Assembly: GCF_000170755.1 (NCBI RefSeq)
Contig: NZ_ABCK01000020.1
Coordinates: 1 to 64,000, forward strand
Origin: Lentisphaera araneosa HTCC2155
GTDB taxonomy: Bacteria; Verrucomicrobiota; Lentisphaeria; Lentisphaerales; Lentisphaeraceae
Direction: 5' to 3'
DNA length: 64,000 bases
Every line of letters begins with the position of its first letter. Position 1 is the stretch's first letter. The notes beneath the pieces are model-generated. The model searched no databases. It saw nothing but the letters and a program-made list of their open reading frames with translations, and was not told the origin of the DNA. This document shows, one piece after another, positions 37,941 through 46,385 of the stretch. Position numbers and translations under genes: made by a program.

Positions 37941-39361
37941 TTCTTAAGTTTGACTCGAGTGTAGGGACTGGAGATGTGGCTTGGTAGCATTTTGCCATAC
38001 ACGGAGACTGTTTTGCGATGGTTGCTATAGAAATCAATAAATTGACTTTCTGATTGAAGAGGGATTTCGGTAAAGAAACTCTTCCCATCGGATCCCATTT
38101 TCATCTCCTTGTAGTTTTCAGCAGGAAAATCTTCTTTGATGTATTGGATTGTCCCTTCTGGAGCGCGGTCGTACTTCCAGTAAAGTCGGCCTGATTCGGC
38201 TTTTTGATTTTGTTCAAAAGTAATAGTTACTTTGATTGACGCGGCAAGGACTTCATAAGTTATTTTTGGTGGTCTTAGCATTTGGTTTTTTGCGCTTGAG
38301 AAATGTTGAAGGATGAAAGCTTGTTTTGTGGCGTCTTGTTTTTCCACTTTGGCGCCATTAGGCTTTTTTCCGTGACCTGAATTGATACGATTATAAGTGG
38401 GGATATGCGGGTAGTGTCTTCCAAGGCTCGGCATATCAAAAGCGACAAAATCATGTGTTCCAGGATGAAAATATAGCTCGCAGCCTCGCTCCATGAGTTG
38501 TTTCCAGTTTTGAGAAATAAAGATGTGTGGGCTGACTAAGTTCGCCGTTTTCTTTAGGTCAGCCCAGGTATTGCCTTGGTCGAGAGCGGTTTGATTATAG
38601 ATGGGGCCAAAAGTACCCCCTAAAAAACGGTGACGGCTATCGCCTGATTTTTTCGAATAATAATTTTTCAAGTCACTCCAAGCTTTGTCGTCACATAGAC
38701 GCAATGGCGATTCACAGATAGGAGATACAGTGGCATGGAGCCCGGTGACTCGTGGGTCATGGATGATGGAAACAGAGGGGGAGGCGCCATTCTTAGAGCC
38801 GCCGGAAAGAAGAACTTTGCCTTTTTCAAAATAATTTTCTTCGGCGTAGGCAGCGGTTACACAACGCATCAAACTAGCAGGCCAAGCCCAGTATTGAATG
38901 GAGTATTTGGGGTTGAGAGTTTTTGCGAAACGCTTCTTGCTTTCATCGCCGAGTTTCTTTTGACCCCAAGTACCGAATTCTTGAACGATTGTCATAGCTA
39001 AGCCGACGCCTTGCTGGATCAATTCTTCATCTAGTCCACGAACTCGCAGATCTTGATTGAGCTTTTTTAAATTATTTCCACCCGTTAGGTGAAAACCTTT
39101 GGCTTTCGTTTTGGCAGGGACGATAAGCCTTAGTGGAACGCGATAGTCTTGGCCGGGCCAAAATTCACCCACACGGATATTAATCAGTTTTTGACGAGTT
39201 GGTGTGGGACCCTTAACTAAATGCCAATCTTCAATAACTTGAACGTCAAGGGTCGAGGAATCGTATATCACCTTCATATTGAACATGGGGCTGACAGGGT
39301 GAGGAAATTCTGTGGCAAGTAGAGAGCTAGTAAAAATGAAAAATATGATGATGGATTTCAT
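37937..39361 (-). CDS. Secreted alpha/beta-hydrolase-like protein (PhoPQ-related-like)
   Basis: The signal peptide (about 16 residues) is followed by a 460-residue enzyme-like protein. The GKVLLSGGSKNG segment near residue 195 is a nucleophile-elbow-like G-x-S, and HPGTHDFV and NSGHGKKP further on supply candidate catalytic histidines. The overall size and motif order suggest the PhoPQ-activated pathogenicity-related family of alpha/beta hydrolases, but I am not certain; a carbohydrate or glucuronoyl esterase is another possibility. A C-terminal domain of about 110 residues looks like a beta-sandwich. Confidence 0.55.
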   Translation of the reverse strand: MKSIIIFFIFTSSLLATEFPHPVSPMFNMKVIYDSSTLDVQVIEDWHLVKGPTPTRQKLINIRVGEFWPGQDYRVPLRLIVPAKTKAKGFHLTGGNNLKKLNQDLRVRGLDEELIQQGVGLAMTIVQEFGTWGQKKLGDESKKRFAKTLNPKYSIQYWAWPASLMRCVTAAYAEENYFEKGKVLLSGGSKNGASPSVSIIHDPRVTGLHATVSPICESPLRLCDDKAWSDLKNYYSKKSGDSRHRFLGGTFGPIYNQTALDQGNTWADLKKTANLVSPHIFISQNWKQLMERGCELYFHPGTHDFVAFDMPSLGRHYPHIPTYNRINSGHGKKPNGAKVEKQDATKQAFILQHFSSAKNQMLRPPKITYEVLAASIKVTITFEQNQKAESGRLYWKYDRAPEGTIQYIKEDFPAENYKEMKMGSDGKSFFTEIPLQSESQFIDFYSNHRKTVSVYGKMLPSHISSPYTRVKLKN

Positions 39362-39440
39362 GGCGTCCTTAAGTTTTTTCTTTTTATAAACGCTAAGTAA
39401 AGCGAAATATTTTTTCCTTAGTTAAAAAATAGTGGAAAAC

Positions 39441-40253
39441 TTAGATGAGCTCAATAGGGTTTAAGCCATAATAATTTTCCATAACGCGATAGATATGTGG
39501 GTGTTTCTTTTTGAGTTGCTGTGGTTTTTCAAAAAAGCACTCGGTACAAACAGCAAAGAATTCAGCTTCATTTAATGCCCCGTAAGGGTCGATCAGTGTG
39601 TCCTGATGCTTTTTCTTCTTTTCTCTTAGCCACAGAAATTTTTTGTACATGATTTTCCCCCAGTCCAAGTAAGCGGAACGTTCTTGTAAGATCGGTACGC
39701 CGTCGGCACTACCATGTTCTTGGTCGAGTTGGTGCGCAAATTCGTGAAAAATAACGTTTTGCCCATCGTGAAAATTGGAAGCTCCTTTGCGGCAGCTATT
39801 CCAAGAAAGGACGATACTACCTCGAATTGATTGACCCAGTCTGATTGATTCCTCGCTGGAGACAAATGAGCCCTCGCTTTGCTCGATGTTGGATTTGAAG
39901 GCATCAGGATAGACGTAAATTGTGTTGAGTGAATTAAAGTGTTTTTGTGTGGGATTCTTGAGGGTGAGTAGGCAAGCTTGTGCGGCAATCGCAACGCGGA
40001 TGCGATCTTCCATAATCAGACCCTGGCAGGGGATGAACTCAATTTCATCTAAAAATATGTGGATGAGACCCCAAAGTTTTTTCCTATCTTGAGGGGGGAG
40101 TTTATCTAGATAGGGGACTTCTTCGTGTAAGAAAGTTTCCCACTCATTTGGGGCAGTGGAATTCATCAGCTTTTGGCGTTTGTGCTTTCTATAAAAGGGG
40201 ATGCCAAGCGCCAAGCTTAAGGCGATAACTGTGATGCCTATTAATGTCTCCAT
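39441..40253 (-). CDS. Zinc-dependent peptidase of the MtfA family
   Basis: One N-terminal membrane segment (residues 3-20) is followed by a soluble domain with the gluzincin motif HEFAHQLD near residue 168, preceded by SIRGSIVLSWNSC and followed by EFFAVCTECFFE, where the second glutamate should be a zinc ligand. This is the M90 family of MtfA, which in E. coli binds the repressor Mlc (DgsA) and has aminopeptidase activity. The N-terminal helix suggests a membrane-bound form. The length of 270 aa is normal. Confidence 0.88.
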   Translation of the reverse strand: METLIGITVIALSLALGIPFYRKHKRQKLMNSTAPNEWETFLHEEVPYLDKLPPQDRKKLWGLIHIFLDEIEFIPCQGLIMEDRIRVAIAAQACLLTLKNPTQKHFNSLNTIYVYPDAFKSNIEQSEGSFVSSEESIRLGQSIRGSIVLSWNSCRKGASNFHDGQNVIFHEFAHQLDQEHGSADGVPILQERSAYLDWGKIMYKKFLWLREKKKKHQDTLIDPYGALNEAEFFAVCTECFFEKPQQLKKKHPHIYRVMENYYGLNPIELI

Positions 40254-40439
40254 GAAATCTCCGAATCTAATTGAGTAAAGTTAATGCAATAAATTGAATT
40301 TGATAGTAAATGCGAATGGTGCAAATTTTGATATTCGGGGCTCGCGGAATTGATTTAGACTAAGCTTAGTAAAGTTGACCAAGAAATTTGGATTCAGTAT
40401 GGCGAAGTTTTAGATTATGAAAAAAATAAGGAGCTAGAT

Positions 40440-40589
40440 ATGAAAAAATTAATAATGATTGGAGCTGTTCTTTGCTCTGTGTGGGCTTGTTCGAGTAGTG
40501 ACCCAGGCTGTACTTGCTCGGGTAGTGATGGAGGTGTTTGTGCCTGTACGGGTGGATCGTGTGAATGTGGACCGTGTGACGCTAAATAA
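40440..40589 (+). CDS. Cysteine-rich microlipoprotein (49 aa)
   Basis: A short gene with a good ribosome-binding site (AAGGAG nine bases before the ATG) and a terminator directly after it. The product begins with a lipoprotein-like signal (MKKLIMIGAVLCSVWAC, lipid acceptor probably C17), then 32 residues of which seven are cysteine, arranged as C-x-C pairs and related spacings (CTC, CAC, CEC, C-x2-C) among Gly and Ser. That suggests metal binding or disulfide packing at the membrane surface. I recognise no family. Confidence 0.75.
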   Translation: MKKLIMIGAVLCSVWACSSSDPGCTCSGSDGGVCACTGGSCECGPCDAK

Positions 40590-40610
40590 ACAAGAATAAA
40601 GTTTAAACTA

Positions 40611-40647
40611 AAAAAGGCTTTTGCGAAGTTCGCAAAAGCCTTTTTTT
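40611..40647 (+). terminator. Bidirectional terminator between microlipoprotein and aspS
   Basis: GGCTTTTGCG and CGCAAAAGCC pair over AAGTT, flanked by an A-run on the left and seven T residues on the right, so it serves both converging genes. Confidence 0.9.
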
Positions 40648-40664
40648 ATGAGTCTGAGTTAGAC

Positions 40665-42452
40665 TTACTCGCTCTTTTCTTTCACATCAGTTTTGATGGA
40701 AAGTTCCTCGAGTTGATCGTCACTCACCGGTGAAGGCGATTGCGTCATGAGGCAAGAGGCTTTAGCTGTTTTCGGGAAGGGAATTACTTCACGAAGTGAG
40801 CTAGCTCCAGTAAGCAGCATAACCATGCGGTCAAGACCGAGGGCTAAGCCACCGTGGGGAGGTGCGCCAAATGCGAGTGCATCGAGAATGTGGCCAAATT
40901 GGTGTTGAGCTTCTTCTTGGCTAATGCCGAGTGCATCAAACATTTCGGATTGAAGCTGAGTATCGTGAATACGAATGGAGCCACCGCCAAGTTCGCAACC
41001 ATTGAGAACGAGGTCATAAGCACGGGCACGGATAGAGCCGCGATCACTTTGCATTTTATCACGGTCTGATTCGTGTGGTGCAGTGAAAGGGTGGTGCATC
41101 GCATGCCAGTCTTGTGTTTCTTCATCTTGAACGAGAAGTGGAAAATCAGTAACCCAAAGGTAATTCCATTGATCTTCTGGGATCATGTCAGTTTGCTTCG
41201 CAATGTGAAGGCGGAGTTGACCGAGAACTTCACAGGAAGTTGTGAAGCTATCTGCAGCAATGAGGAGCACATCATCCACTTCTAAGTTGGCGGTCTCTGT
41301 GATCGCTGCAACTTCGTCTTCTTTTAAGAATTTTGTGATGGAGCTCTTCCAGCTGCCGTCTTCTTTAACTTGGATAGTGGCTAGACCTTTCGCTCCGTAG
41401 AGTTGAGCATGAGCAGTCCATTCTTTGATCGTTTTATTTGTCGCGAATTTATTGCCACCTTTAACGTTGATAGCGCCAATGCGACCACCGTTTGCTAGTG
41501 TGTCAGCAAAAACTTTAAATTCTGAATTTTTAAGTGCTGGCTCGAGGTTGATAAGCTCCATGCCAAAACGTGTGTCGGGCTTGTCGCTGCCGAACCGCGT
41601 CATGGCTTCGAAGTAATCGAGGCGTTGGAAAGGAGTTGGGATGTCAATACCCTTAACTTCTTTCATGATACGGCTCATAAGGCCTTCGAGAAGGGAGTAG
41701 ATGTCCTCTTCATCAATGAAAGACATTTCCAAATCCACTTGCGTGAATTCAGGCTGGCGATCAGCACGGAGGTCTTCGTCACGGAAGCAGCGAGCAATTT
41801 GGAAGTAACGCTCGAGGCCACCAACCATAAGCAGTTGCTTGTATTGCTGAGGTGCTTGGGGAAGCGCGTAGAATTGACCAGGGTGAACACGACTTGGCAC
41901 GAGGTAGTCGCGAGCGCCTTCTGGAGTGCTTTTCGAAAGGATAGGAGTTTCGATTTCTAAGAAGTTTTGATCGTCGAAGTAATCGCGGAGAGTTTTTGTG
42001 ATGCGGTGACGAAGAACCATTTTCTCGGTGAGTGCGGGACGACGGAAGTCGAGGTAACGATAACGCAGGCGCATTTCTTCGTTCACTTTATCGTCATCGA
42101 GATTAAAGGGCATGGGGCGCGCTTTATTTTCGATTTTAAGATCTTGTACAACAACTTCAACAGCACCAGTGGGGAGTTTCTTGTTGATCATGTTTTCTGG
42201 ACGACAACGAACTTTACCTTTGACGCTGATGACCCACTCTTCACGGAGCGAGTTGCCGAGAGACATGAGTTCTTCTCCAGCATCGGGTTCGATATTAACT
42301 TGAACGAAACCTGAACGGTCACGAAGGTCGAGGAAAATGAGGCCGCCTAAGTCGCGTCGGCTCTTGATCCAGCCTGAAAGAATGACTTCTTGATCTTTGT
42401 TTTCTGGGCGAAGTTCGCCGCATTTGTGTGTTCTCTTCATAATAGTGCTCAC
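40665..42452 (-). CDS. aspS: Aspartyl-tRNA synthetase (bacterial type)
   Basis: Class II synthetase charging tRNA-Asp (possibly also tRNA-Asn). The N-terminal anticodon-binding OB fold covers residues 1-110 (CGELRPENKDQEV and SGWIKSRRDLGG). Motif 2 is FRDEDLRADRQPEF near 222, and motif 3 is GLALGLDRMVMLLTG near 537. The insertion at about 285-410 is the GAD domain that marks the bacterial form. Length of 595 aa is standard. The HU-type gene lies upstream on the same strand, separated by a terminator. Confidence 0.96.
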   Translation of the reverse strand: MSTIMKRTHKCGELRPENKDQEVILSGWIKSRRDLGGLIFLDLRDRSGFVQVNIEPDAGEELMSLGNSLREEWVISVKGKVRCRPENMINKKLPTGAVEVVVQDLKIENKARPMPFNLDDDKVNEEMRLRYRYLDFRRPALTEKMVLRHRITKTLRDYFDDQNFLEIETPILSKSTPEGARDYLVPSRVHPGQFYALPQAPQQYKQLLMVGGLERYFQIARCFRDEDLRADRQPEFTQVDLEMSFIDEEDIYSLLEGLMSRIMKEVKGIDIPTPFQRLDYFEAMTRFGSDKPDTRFGMELINLEPALKNSEFKVFADTLANGGRIGAINVKGGNKFATNKTIKEWTAHAQLYGAKGLATIQVKEDGSWKSSITKFLKEDEVAAITETANLEVDDVLLIAADSFTTSCEVLGQLRLHIAKQTDMIPEDQWNYLWVTDFPLLVQDEETQDWHAMHHPFTAPHESDRDKMQSDRGSIRARAYDLVLNGCELGGGSIRIHDTQLQSEMFDALGISQEEAQHQFGHILDALAFGAPPHGGLALGLDRMVMLLTGASSLREVIPFPKTAKASCLMTQSPSPVSDDQLEELSIKTDVKEKSE

Positions 42453-42466
42453 TTGAAAGTTTAAGA

Positions 42467-42492
42467 CAAAAAAGGCCGGCTTAAGCCGGCCT
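42467..42492 (-). terminator. Terminator after the HU-family gene
   Basis: A perfect 18-base palindrome, GGCCGGCTTAAGCCGGCC, is followed on the minus strand by six T residues. It separates the HU gene from aspS. Confidence 0.85.
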
Positions 42493-42511
42493 AGAAGTAA
42501 GATATTCTAAA

Positions 42512-42814
42512 TTAAACTTCGATATCTTCAGGCGAAATTGTAGAAACTTTTTCTTTCATGACTTTACCCGATTTAAACTTTACGACCACGCGCTCAGGAA
42601 TTGGCACTTCGTTTTCAGGCTTATTAGGATTACGACCAATGCGCTGCTTTCTAACTTTAAGTTCGAAAACACCGAAGTTACGTAGTTCAACGTTTCTGCC
42701 AGCGGCAAGTTCGTTAGTGATGTAATCAAGAGTTTTTTGAACAACGTTCATCACTTCTTGTTGATTGAGTTTTGATTCGTCAGCGATGCGAACTACGAGG
42801 TCACGTTTCGTCAT
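42512..42814 (-). CDS. HU/IHF family DNA-binding protein
   Basis: Histone-like DNA-bending dimer of 100 residues. The start is set at MTKRDLVVRIAD because this matches the family N terminus and has AGGAT upstream; a longer in-frame extension to 42892 has no support. GRNVELRNFGVFELKVRKQRIGRNPNKP-type residues around 46-72 form the beta-arm with the conserved R-N-P. The C-terminal KFKSGKVMKEKV matches the IHF-like form. HU versus IHF cannot be settled here. Confidence 0.93.
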   Translation of the reverse strand: MTKRDLVVRIADESKLNQQEVMNVVQKTLDYITNELAAGRNVELRNFGVFELKVRKQRIGRNPNKPENEVPIPERVVVKFKSGKVMKEKVSTISPEDIEV

Positions 42815-43016
42815 AGTGAAATCCTTATAAATATATATTTTTAAAATAGTTAAAATTTTGCTCAGTTGAGCCAGTAAAATCGGCAAGAACATAATCTTTA
42901 ATCACTATCAATCAAGGCGTTTTCGACGATTTTGTAAGGAAAAATAAGGGCAATTGAAACTTATAAAAAACAAGGCATTTTGAGATTGAAAAATTGCATA
43001 ATGAAACGGGTTTAAG

Positions 43017-43793
43017 ATGAAGATATTAGTAACAAATGATGACAGCCAAGATTCACCGCTTTTGGAGTACTTGTTAGACGAGTTAAAAGGTTTAGGTGAT
43101 TTGCAGATTGTTGTGCCAAAAGAAGAGCAGTCTTGGACGGGGAAAAGCATCAGTCGTTTTGAGCAGCTGGAAATAGAAGAAATTGAGATTTCTGGAGTCA
43201 AAACTTGTGTTTTGTCAGGGCGTCCAGCTGATTGTGTGAACTTTGGCGTTTATCACATGGGGGATGAAAAGCCCGATTTAGTAATTAGTGGTATTAATAT
43301 AGGTTATAATTGTGGCGTGAGTTACGTCATGTCTTCGGGGACTGTGGGCGCGTGTATTGAAGCTAATATTGCAGGGGTTCCTGCCGTGTCACTATCGAGA
43401 AGGATGGCTCCCGAAACTTATCAGCGTTGGTCAAACGAGCGTTGTTTTAGTCCCGAAGAAATCAAACAAATTCGTCGGGAAGTTAAATTAATCATGAGCG
43501 CGATTAAAGAGAAAATTTTCACCCGAGCCGATTTTTTAGCTGAGCCAATAACTTGGCAAGTTGAAATGCCTCAGGATTTGTCAGAGGATTGGAGTTTAGA
43601 GGCAGGCCATCTCGGGCATAGCTTTTACGGGAGCTTATTCGAACAGAAGTCGAATGGCGCTTATGGGCACAGTCTCAAAAAGCATGACTTGGATTCTCGT
43701 GAAAAGGCCGATGTCAATATCATTGCTCGTGGAAACGTGAGTGTGGCCAAGCTCGATATTCGAGTTTTGGGTCAAGAAAAGTTTAATTTGTAG
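43017..43793 (+). CDS. surE: 5'/3'-nucleotidase SurE
   Basis: Metal-dependent phosphatase of nucleoside monophosphates, often linked to stationary-phase survival. The metal-binding TNDD is at 6-9; QSWTGKSIS near 42 and VISGINIGYNCGVSYVMSSG near 92-111 hold the remaining ligands, with GTVGACIEA directly after. Length of 258 aa is typical. The rid gene follows after 10 bases and may share the transcript. Divergent from the HU gene. Confidence 0.93.
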   Translation: MKILVTNDDSQDSPLLEYLLDELKGLGDLQIVVPKEEQSWTGKSISRFEQLEIEEIEISGVKTCVLSGRPADCVNFGVYHMGDEKPDLVISGINIGYNCGVSYVMSSGTVGACIEANIAGVPAVSLSRRMAPETYQRWSNERCFSPEEIKQIRREVKLIMSAIKEKIFTRADFLAEPITWQVEMPQDLSEDWSLEAGHLGHSFYGSLFEQKSNGAYGHSLKKHDLDSREKADVNIIARGNVSVAKLDIRVLGQEKFNL

Positions 43794-43803
43794 GAATGTA
43801 AAG

Positions 43804-44184
43804 ATGAAAAAGAAAATTCAAACGGATCAAGCGCCAGGAGCCATTGGGCCATATTCTCAGGCTTTAGATTTAGGTGATTTAATTTTTGTTTCAGGACAAA
43901 TTCCTATAGACCCAGCTCAAGGCTCATTAGTTGAAGGTGGAATCGAGGCTCAAACCGAGCAAGTGATGAAAAATATTGGAGCTATCTTAAAAGAAGCAAA
44001 CTTAGAATATAGTCATGTGGTTCGAGCCGAAGTTTTTTTGACGAATATGGACGATTTTTCGAAAGTGAATGAAGTTTATGTGAAATACTTTTCCACAGAA
44101 CCTAAGCCAGCACGCTTTGCCGTGGGGGTGGCTTCTTTGCCCATGGGATCCTTGGTGGAAATTGCAGTTATCGCAAAACGCTAA
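43804..44184 (+). CDS. RidA family protein (enamine/imine deaminase)
   Basis: Small trimeric enzyme that hydrolyses reactive 2-aminoacrylate and related enamines. Start at 43804 gives the normal 126 residues beginning MKKKIQTDQAPGAIGPYSQA; the longer frame overlaps surE and is not credible. PARFAVGVASLPMGSLVEIA near 99-118 includes the conserved arginine (about 101) that binds the substrate carboxylate. Its stop overlaps the end of the converging LysR gene by four bases. Confidence 0.93.
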   Translation: MKKKIQTDQAPGAIGPYSQALDLGDLIFVSGQIPIDPAQGSLVEGGIEAQTEQVMKNIGAILKEANLEYSHVVRAEVFLTNMDDFSKVNEVYVKYFSTEPKPARFAVGVASLPMGSLVEIAVIAKR

Positions 44185-45056
44185 ATATGTAAATAGTGTA
44201 GTTGTTCCCAGAGTGCAGAGCTGACAGGGCCGTGACGTTTATCTTGTCGGCGACAAGCATAAAAAGGGATAGAGATCGTTTCTAAGTGATCGCTATTAAA
44301 TGAAATGAGTTGGCCAGATGCCAATTCATTTTTTATTTTGTGCTGGGGCATACTTCCCCAGCCCAAGCCTGCCATGAGCATTTCTTTCTTTATCTCTAAG
44401 TCTGAAACGTAATGCCTCTGCCCCCCTTGGAGTAGCGACTTTGAATTGCTACGAGCCTCAGAAGTCTCTGGGATGACAATTTGGGGTGATCGTTTTAACT
44501 TATTAGTGGAGATATAATTTTGATCATCAAGATTGAGCGAATTGGGCGCGCAAACGGGAGTCATGTTTATGTCCCATAGTGGAATCCTATCGAGAGGGGA
44601 ACTGGGGCTCCCTAAGTTCGAGATCACGATGTGAGCTTTGTCTTGTTCGAGACGCTCAAGCGTTCCGCCTAAAACTTCAAAATTGATTTTGAGTCGTGTC
44701 TTGGGGTAACTTTGGAAGAAGTTTTTGAACAGAATTAATAATGTCTTTAAAGGGCAAATAGTATCAATAGCAATGGCGATTTCTTCCTCATGCGCTTCGT
44801 TTAAGTATTGGCTTAATGAAGTGATTTCTTCAGCGTTAATTAGCATTTGTTCTGCGTACTCATAGATGCGTTGACCATGAGCTGTGAGTGTGGTTTTGCG
44901 GTGTCCGCGATCAAAGAGCTGCAGGCCGAGCTCAGTTTCTAACTTATTTATCGACATGCTGATGGCGGGTTGGGTTTTCCAGAGTTTGTCAGCTGCTGCT
45001 TGGAAACTGCCTTCATCGACAATTGTTTTAAGAATATGTATTTGCTCTAAAGTCAT
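44181..45056 (-). CDS. LysR-type transcriptional regulator
   Basis: An N-terminal winged helix-turn-helix (residues 1-60: ILKTIVDEGSFQAAADKLWKTQ, PAISMSINKLETELG, LFDRGHRKTTLT) is followed by a periplasmic-binding-protein-like effector domain. Length of 291 aa is standard. It is divergent from the doxX-pirin pair across 106 bases, so by the usual LysR logic it should control that operon and itself. The AT-rich gap has several T-N11-A candidates, too many to pick one. Effector unknown. Confidence 0.92.
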   Translation of the reverse strand: MTLEQIHILKTIVDEGSFQAAADKLWKTQPAISMSINKLETELGLQLFDRGHRKTTLTAHGQRIYEYAEQMLINAEEITSLSQYLNEAHEEEIAIAIDTICPLKTLLILFKNFFQSYPKTRLKINFEVLGGTLERLEQDKAHIVISNLGSPSSPLDRIPLWDINMTPVCAPNSLNLDDQNYISTNKLKRSPQIVIPETSEARSNSKSLLQGGQRHYVSDLEIKKEMLMAGLGWGSMPQHKIKNELASGQLISFNSDHLETISIPFYACRRQDKRHGPVSSALWEQLHYLHI

Positions 45057-45162
45057 AATATAAATTTTATTTATGGTTTAACTAAAAATTACATATATTT
45101 ACTTTATATCAAAGCCTGTTTATCTTTATTCAGTTTCAAAAACATAAAAAAGGAAATTGAAG

Positions 45163-45627
45163 ATGAAACATTTAGTAGAGAAGTTTTTTTATACAGAAGA
45201 TAAATTTGGCCCGCTTTTGATTAGGCTTATGGCTGCAATAGTTATCTTTCCCCACGGAGCCCAAAAGTTGCTAGGCTGGTTTGGCGGTCATGGATTTGAA
45301 GGGACGATGAATTATATGACTAGTGTTGCAGGTCTTCCTTGGTTGGTGGCATTCTTAGTTATTATTGGTGAATCCATTGGGGCACTGATGTTATTGAGTG
45401 GTGTGGGTACGCGTTTTGTAGCGGCGAGTCATACAATTATAATGTTAGGCGCTTTGAAAATGCATTGGGCAAATGGGTTTTTCATGAATTGGTTTGGTCA
45501 GCAAGAAGGTGAAGGTTTTGAGTTTCATTTACTCTATATCGGTATGATGCTAAGCCTTTTTGTGAGTGGCGCGGGGAAATGGTCGATTGATTACTTAATC
45601 AGCCAAAAAAATAAAGTGAATAATTAA
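45163..45627 (+). CDS. DoxX family membrane protein
   Basis: Four hydrophobic segments with the DoxX motif set: LLIRLMAAIVIFPHGAQKL near 18-36, GGHGFEGTMNYM, LPWLVAFLVIIGESIGAL, and FEFHLLYIGMM. Family members are small redox-linked membrane proteins of uncertain role. I start at ATG 45163 (AGGA nine bases upstream); a TTG two codons earlier is in frame. It precedes a pirin gene, and DoxX-pirin-LysR is a recurrent neighbourhood in bacteria. Confidence 0.9.
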   Translation: MKHLVEKFFYTEDKFGPLLIRLMAAIVIFPHGAQKLLGWFGGHGFEGTMNYMTSVAGLPWLVAFLVIIGESIGALMLLSGVGTRFVAASHTIIMLGALKMHWANGFFMNWFGQQEGEGFEFHLLYIGMMLSLFVSGAGKWSIDYLISQKNKVNN

Positions 45628-45689
45628 ATTAAAATTGCGATAGATTATCGAGGCTGATCCAAGATAGTTTGAGTAAAGGAGTTTGGAAA

Positions 45690-46385
45690 ATGAAAGTTTA
45701 TAGAGCGCAAGACAGGGGTCATGTTGAGCATGGCTGGCTTAAGACCAAGCATAGTTTTTCCTTTGGTGAATATTATAATCCGCAAGCCATGAGTTTTGGG
45801 CCTTTGCGAGTTTTGAATGAAGATGTGATAGAAGCTGGCCAAGGTTTTGGAACTCACCCTCACAAAGATGCAGAAATTTTGACTTATGTTCTATCAGGTG
45901 GGCTAAGGCACGAGGATAGTATGGGCAATGGCGGAGTGATTGAGCATGGAGATGTGCAATACATGAGCGCGGGTAAGGGCATTCGACATAGTGAGTTCAA
46001 TGCTTCACGCACGGAGCCCGTGCATTTGTATCAGATCTGGATTTTACCACATACAAAAGCTCTTAAGCCGAGATATGAACAAGAGAGTTTCTCGCCTCAA
46101 GGCAGAGCGAATCAATGGCAATTAATAGCCTCACCAAAAGGTGATCAGGGTTCTTTTCAAATAGCTCAAGACGCAAAATTTCTTGTCAGTGAGCTGGATC
46201 AAGGCAGAGAATTAACTTACAGATTTGAAAACAAACGCAAAGTTTGGCTACAAGTTGCTCGAGGGACCATCAGTGTCAATCATCAAGACTTGAGTGCTGG
46301 AGATGCGATAAGTTTTGAAGAAGCTCAAGATTTCTCGGTTGAAGCTATCGAGGATGCAGAACTCTTACTCTTTGATATGGCTTGA
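45690..46385 (+). CDS. Pirin family protein
   Basis: Bicupin of 231 residues. The metal site is complete: the pair of histidines in THPHKDAEI (about 51-53) and the H-x-E pair in GIRHSEFN (about 95-97). Some bacterial pirins act as quercetin dioxygenases; others regulate metabolism. ATG 45690 is chosen because AAGGAG precedes it by nine bases; the longer frame from 45669 runs through that site. The stop codon touches the stop of the converging rtcR gene, with no terminator between. Confidence 0.92.
   Translation: MKVYRAQDRGHVEHGWLKTKHSFSFGEYYNPQAMSFGPLRVLNEDVIEAGQGFGTHPHKDAEILTYVLSGGLRHEDSMGNGGVIEHGDVQYMSAGKGIRHSEFNASRTEPVHLYQIWILPHTKALKPRYEQESFSPQGRANQWQLIASPKGDQGSFQIAQDAKFLVSELDQGRELTYRFENKRKVWLQVARGTISVNHQDLSAGDAISFEEAQDFSVEAIEDAELLLFDMA

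Noticed and set aside
42815-42892. N-terminal extension of the HU-family protein
   Set aside because: The additional 26 residues are AT-rich spacer translated; the family starts at MTKRDLV, which has its own ribosome-binding site.
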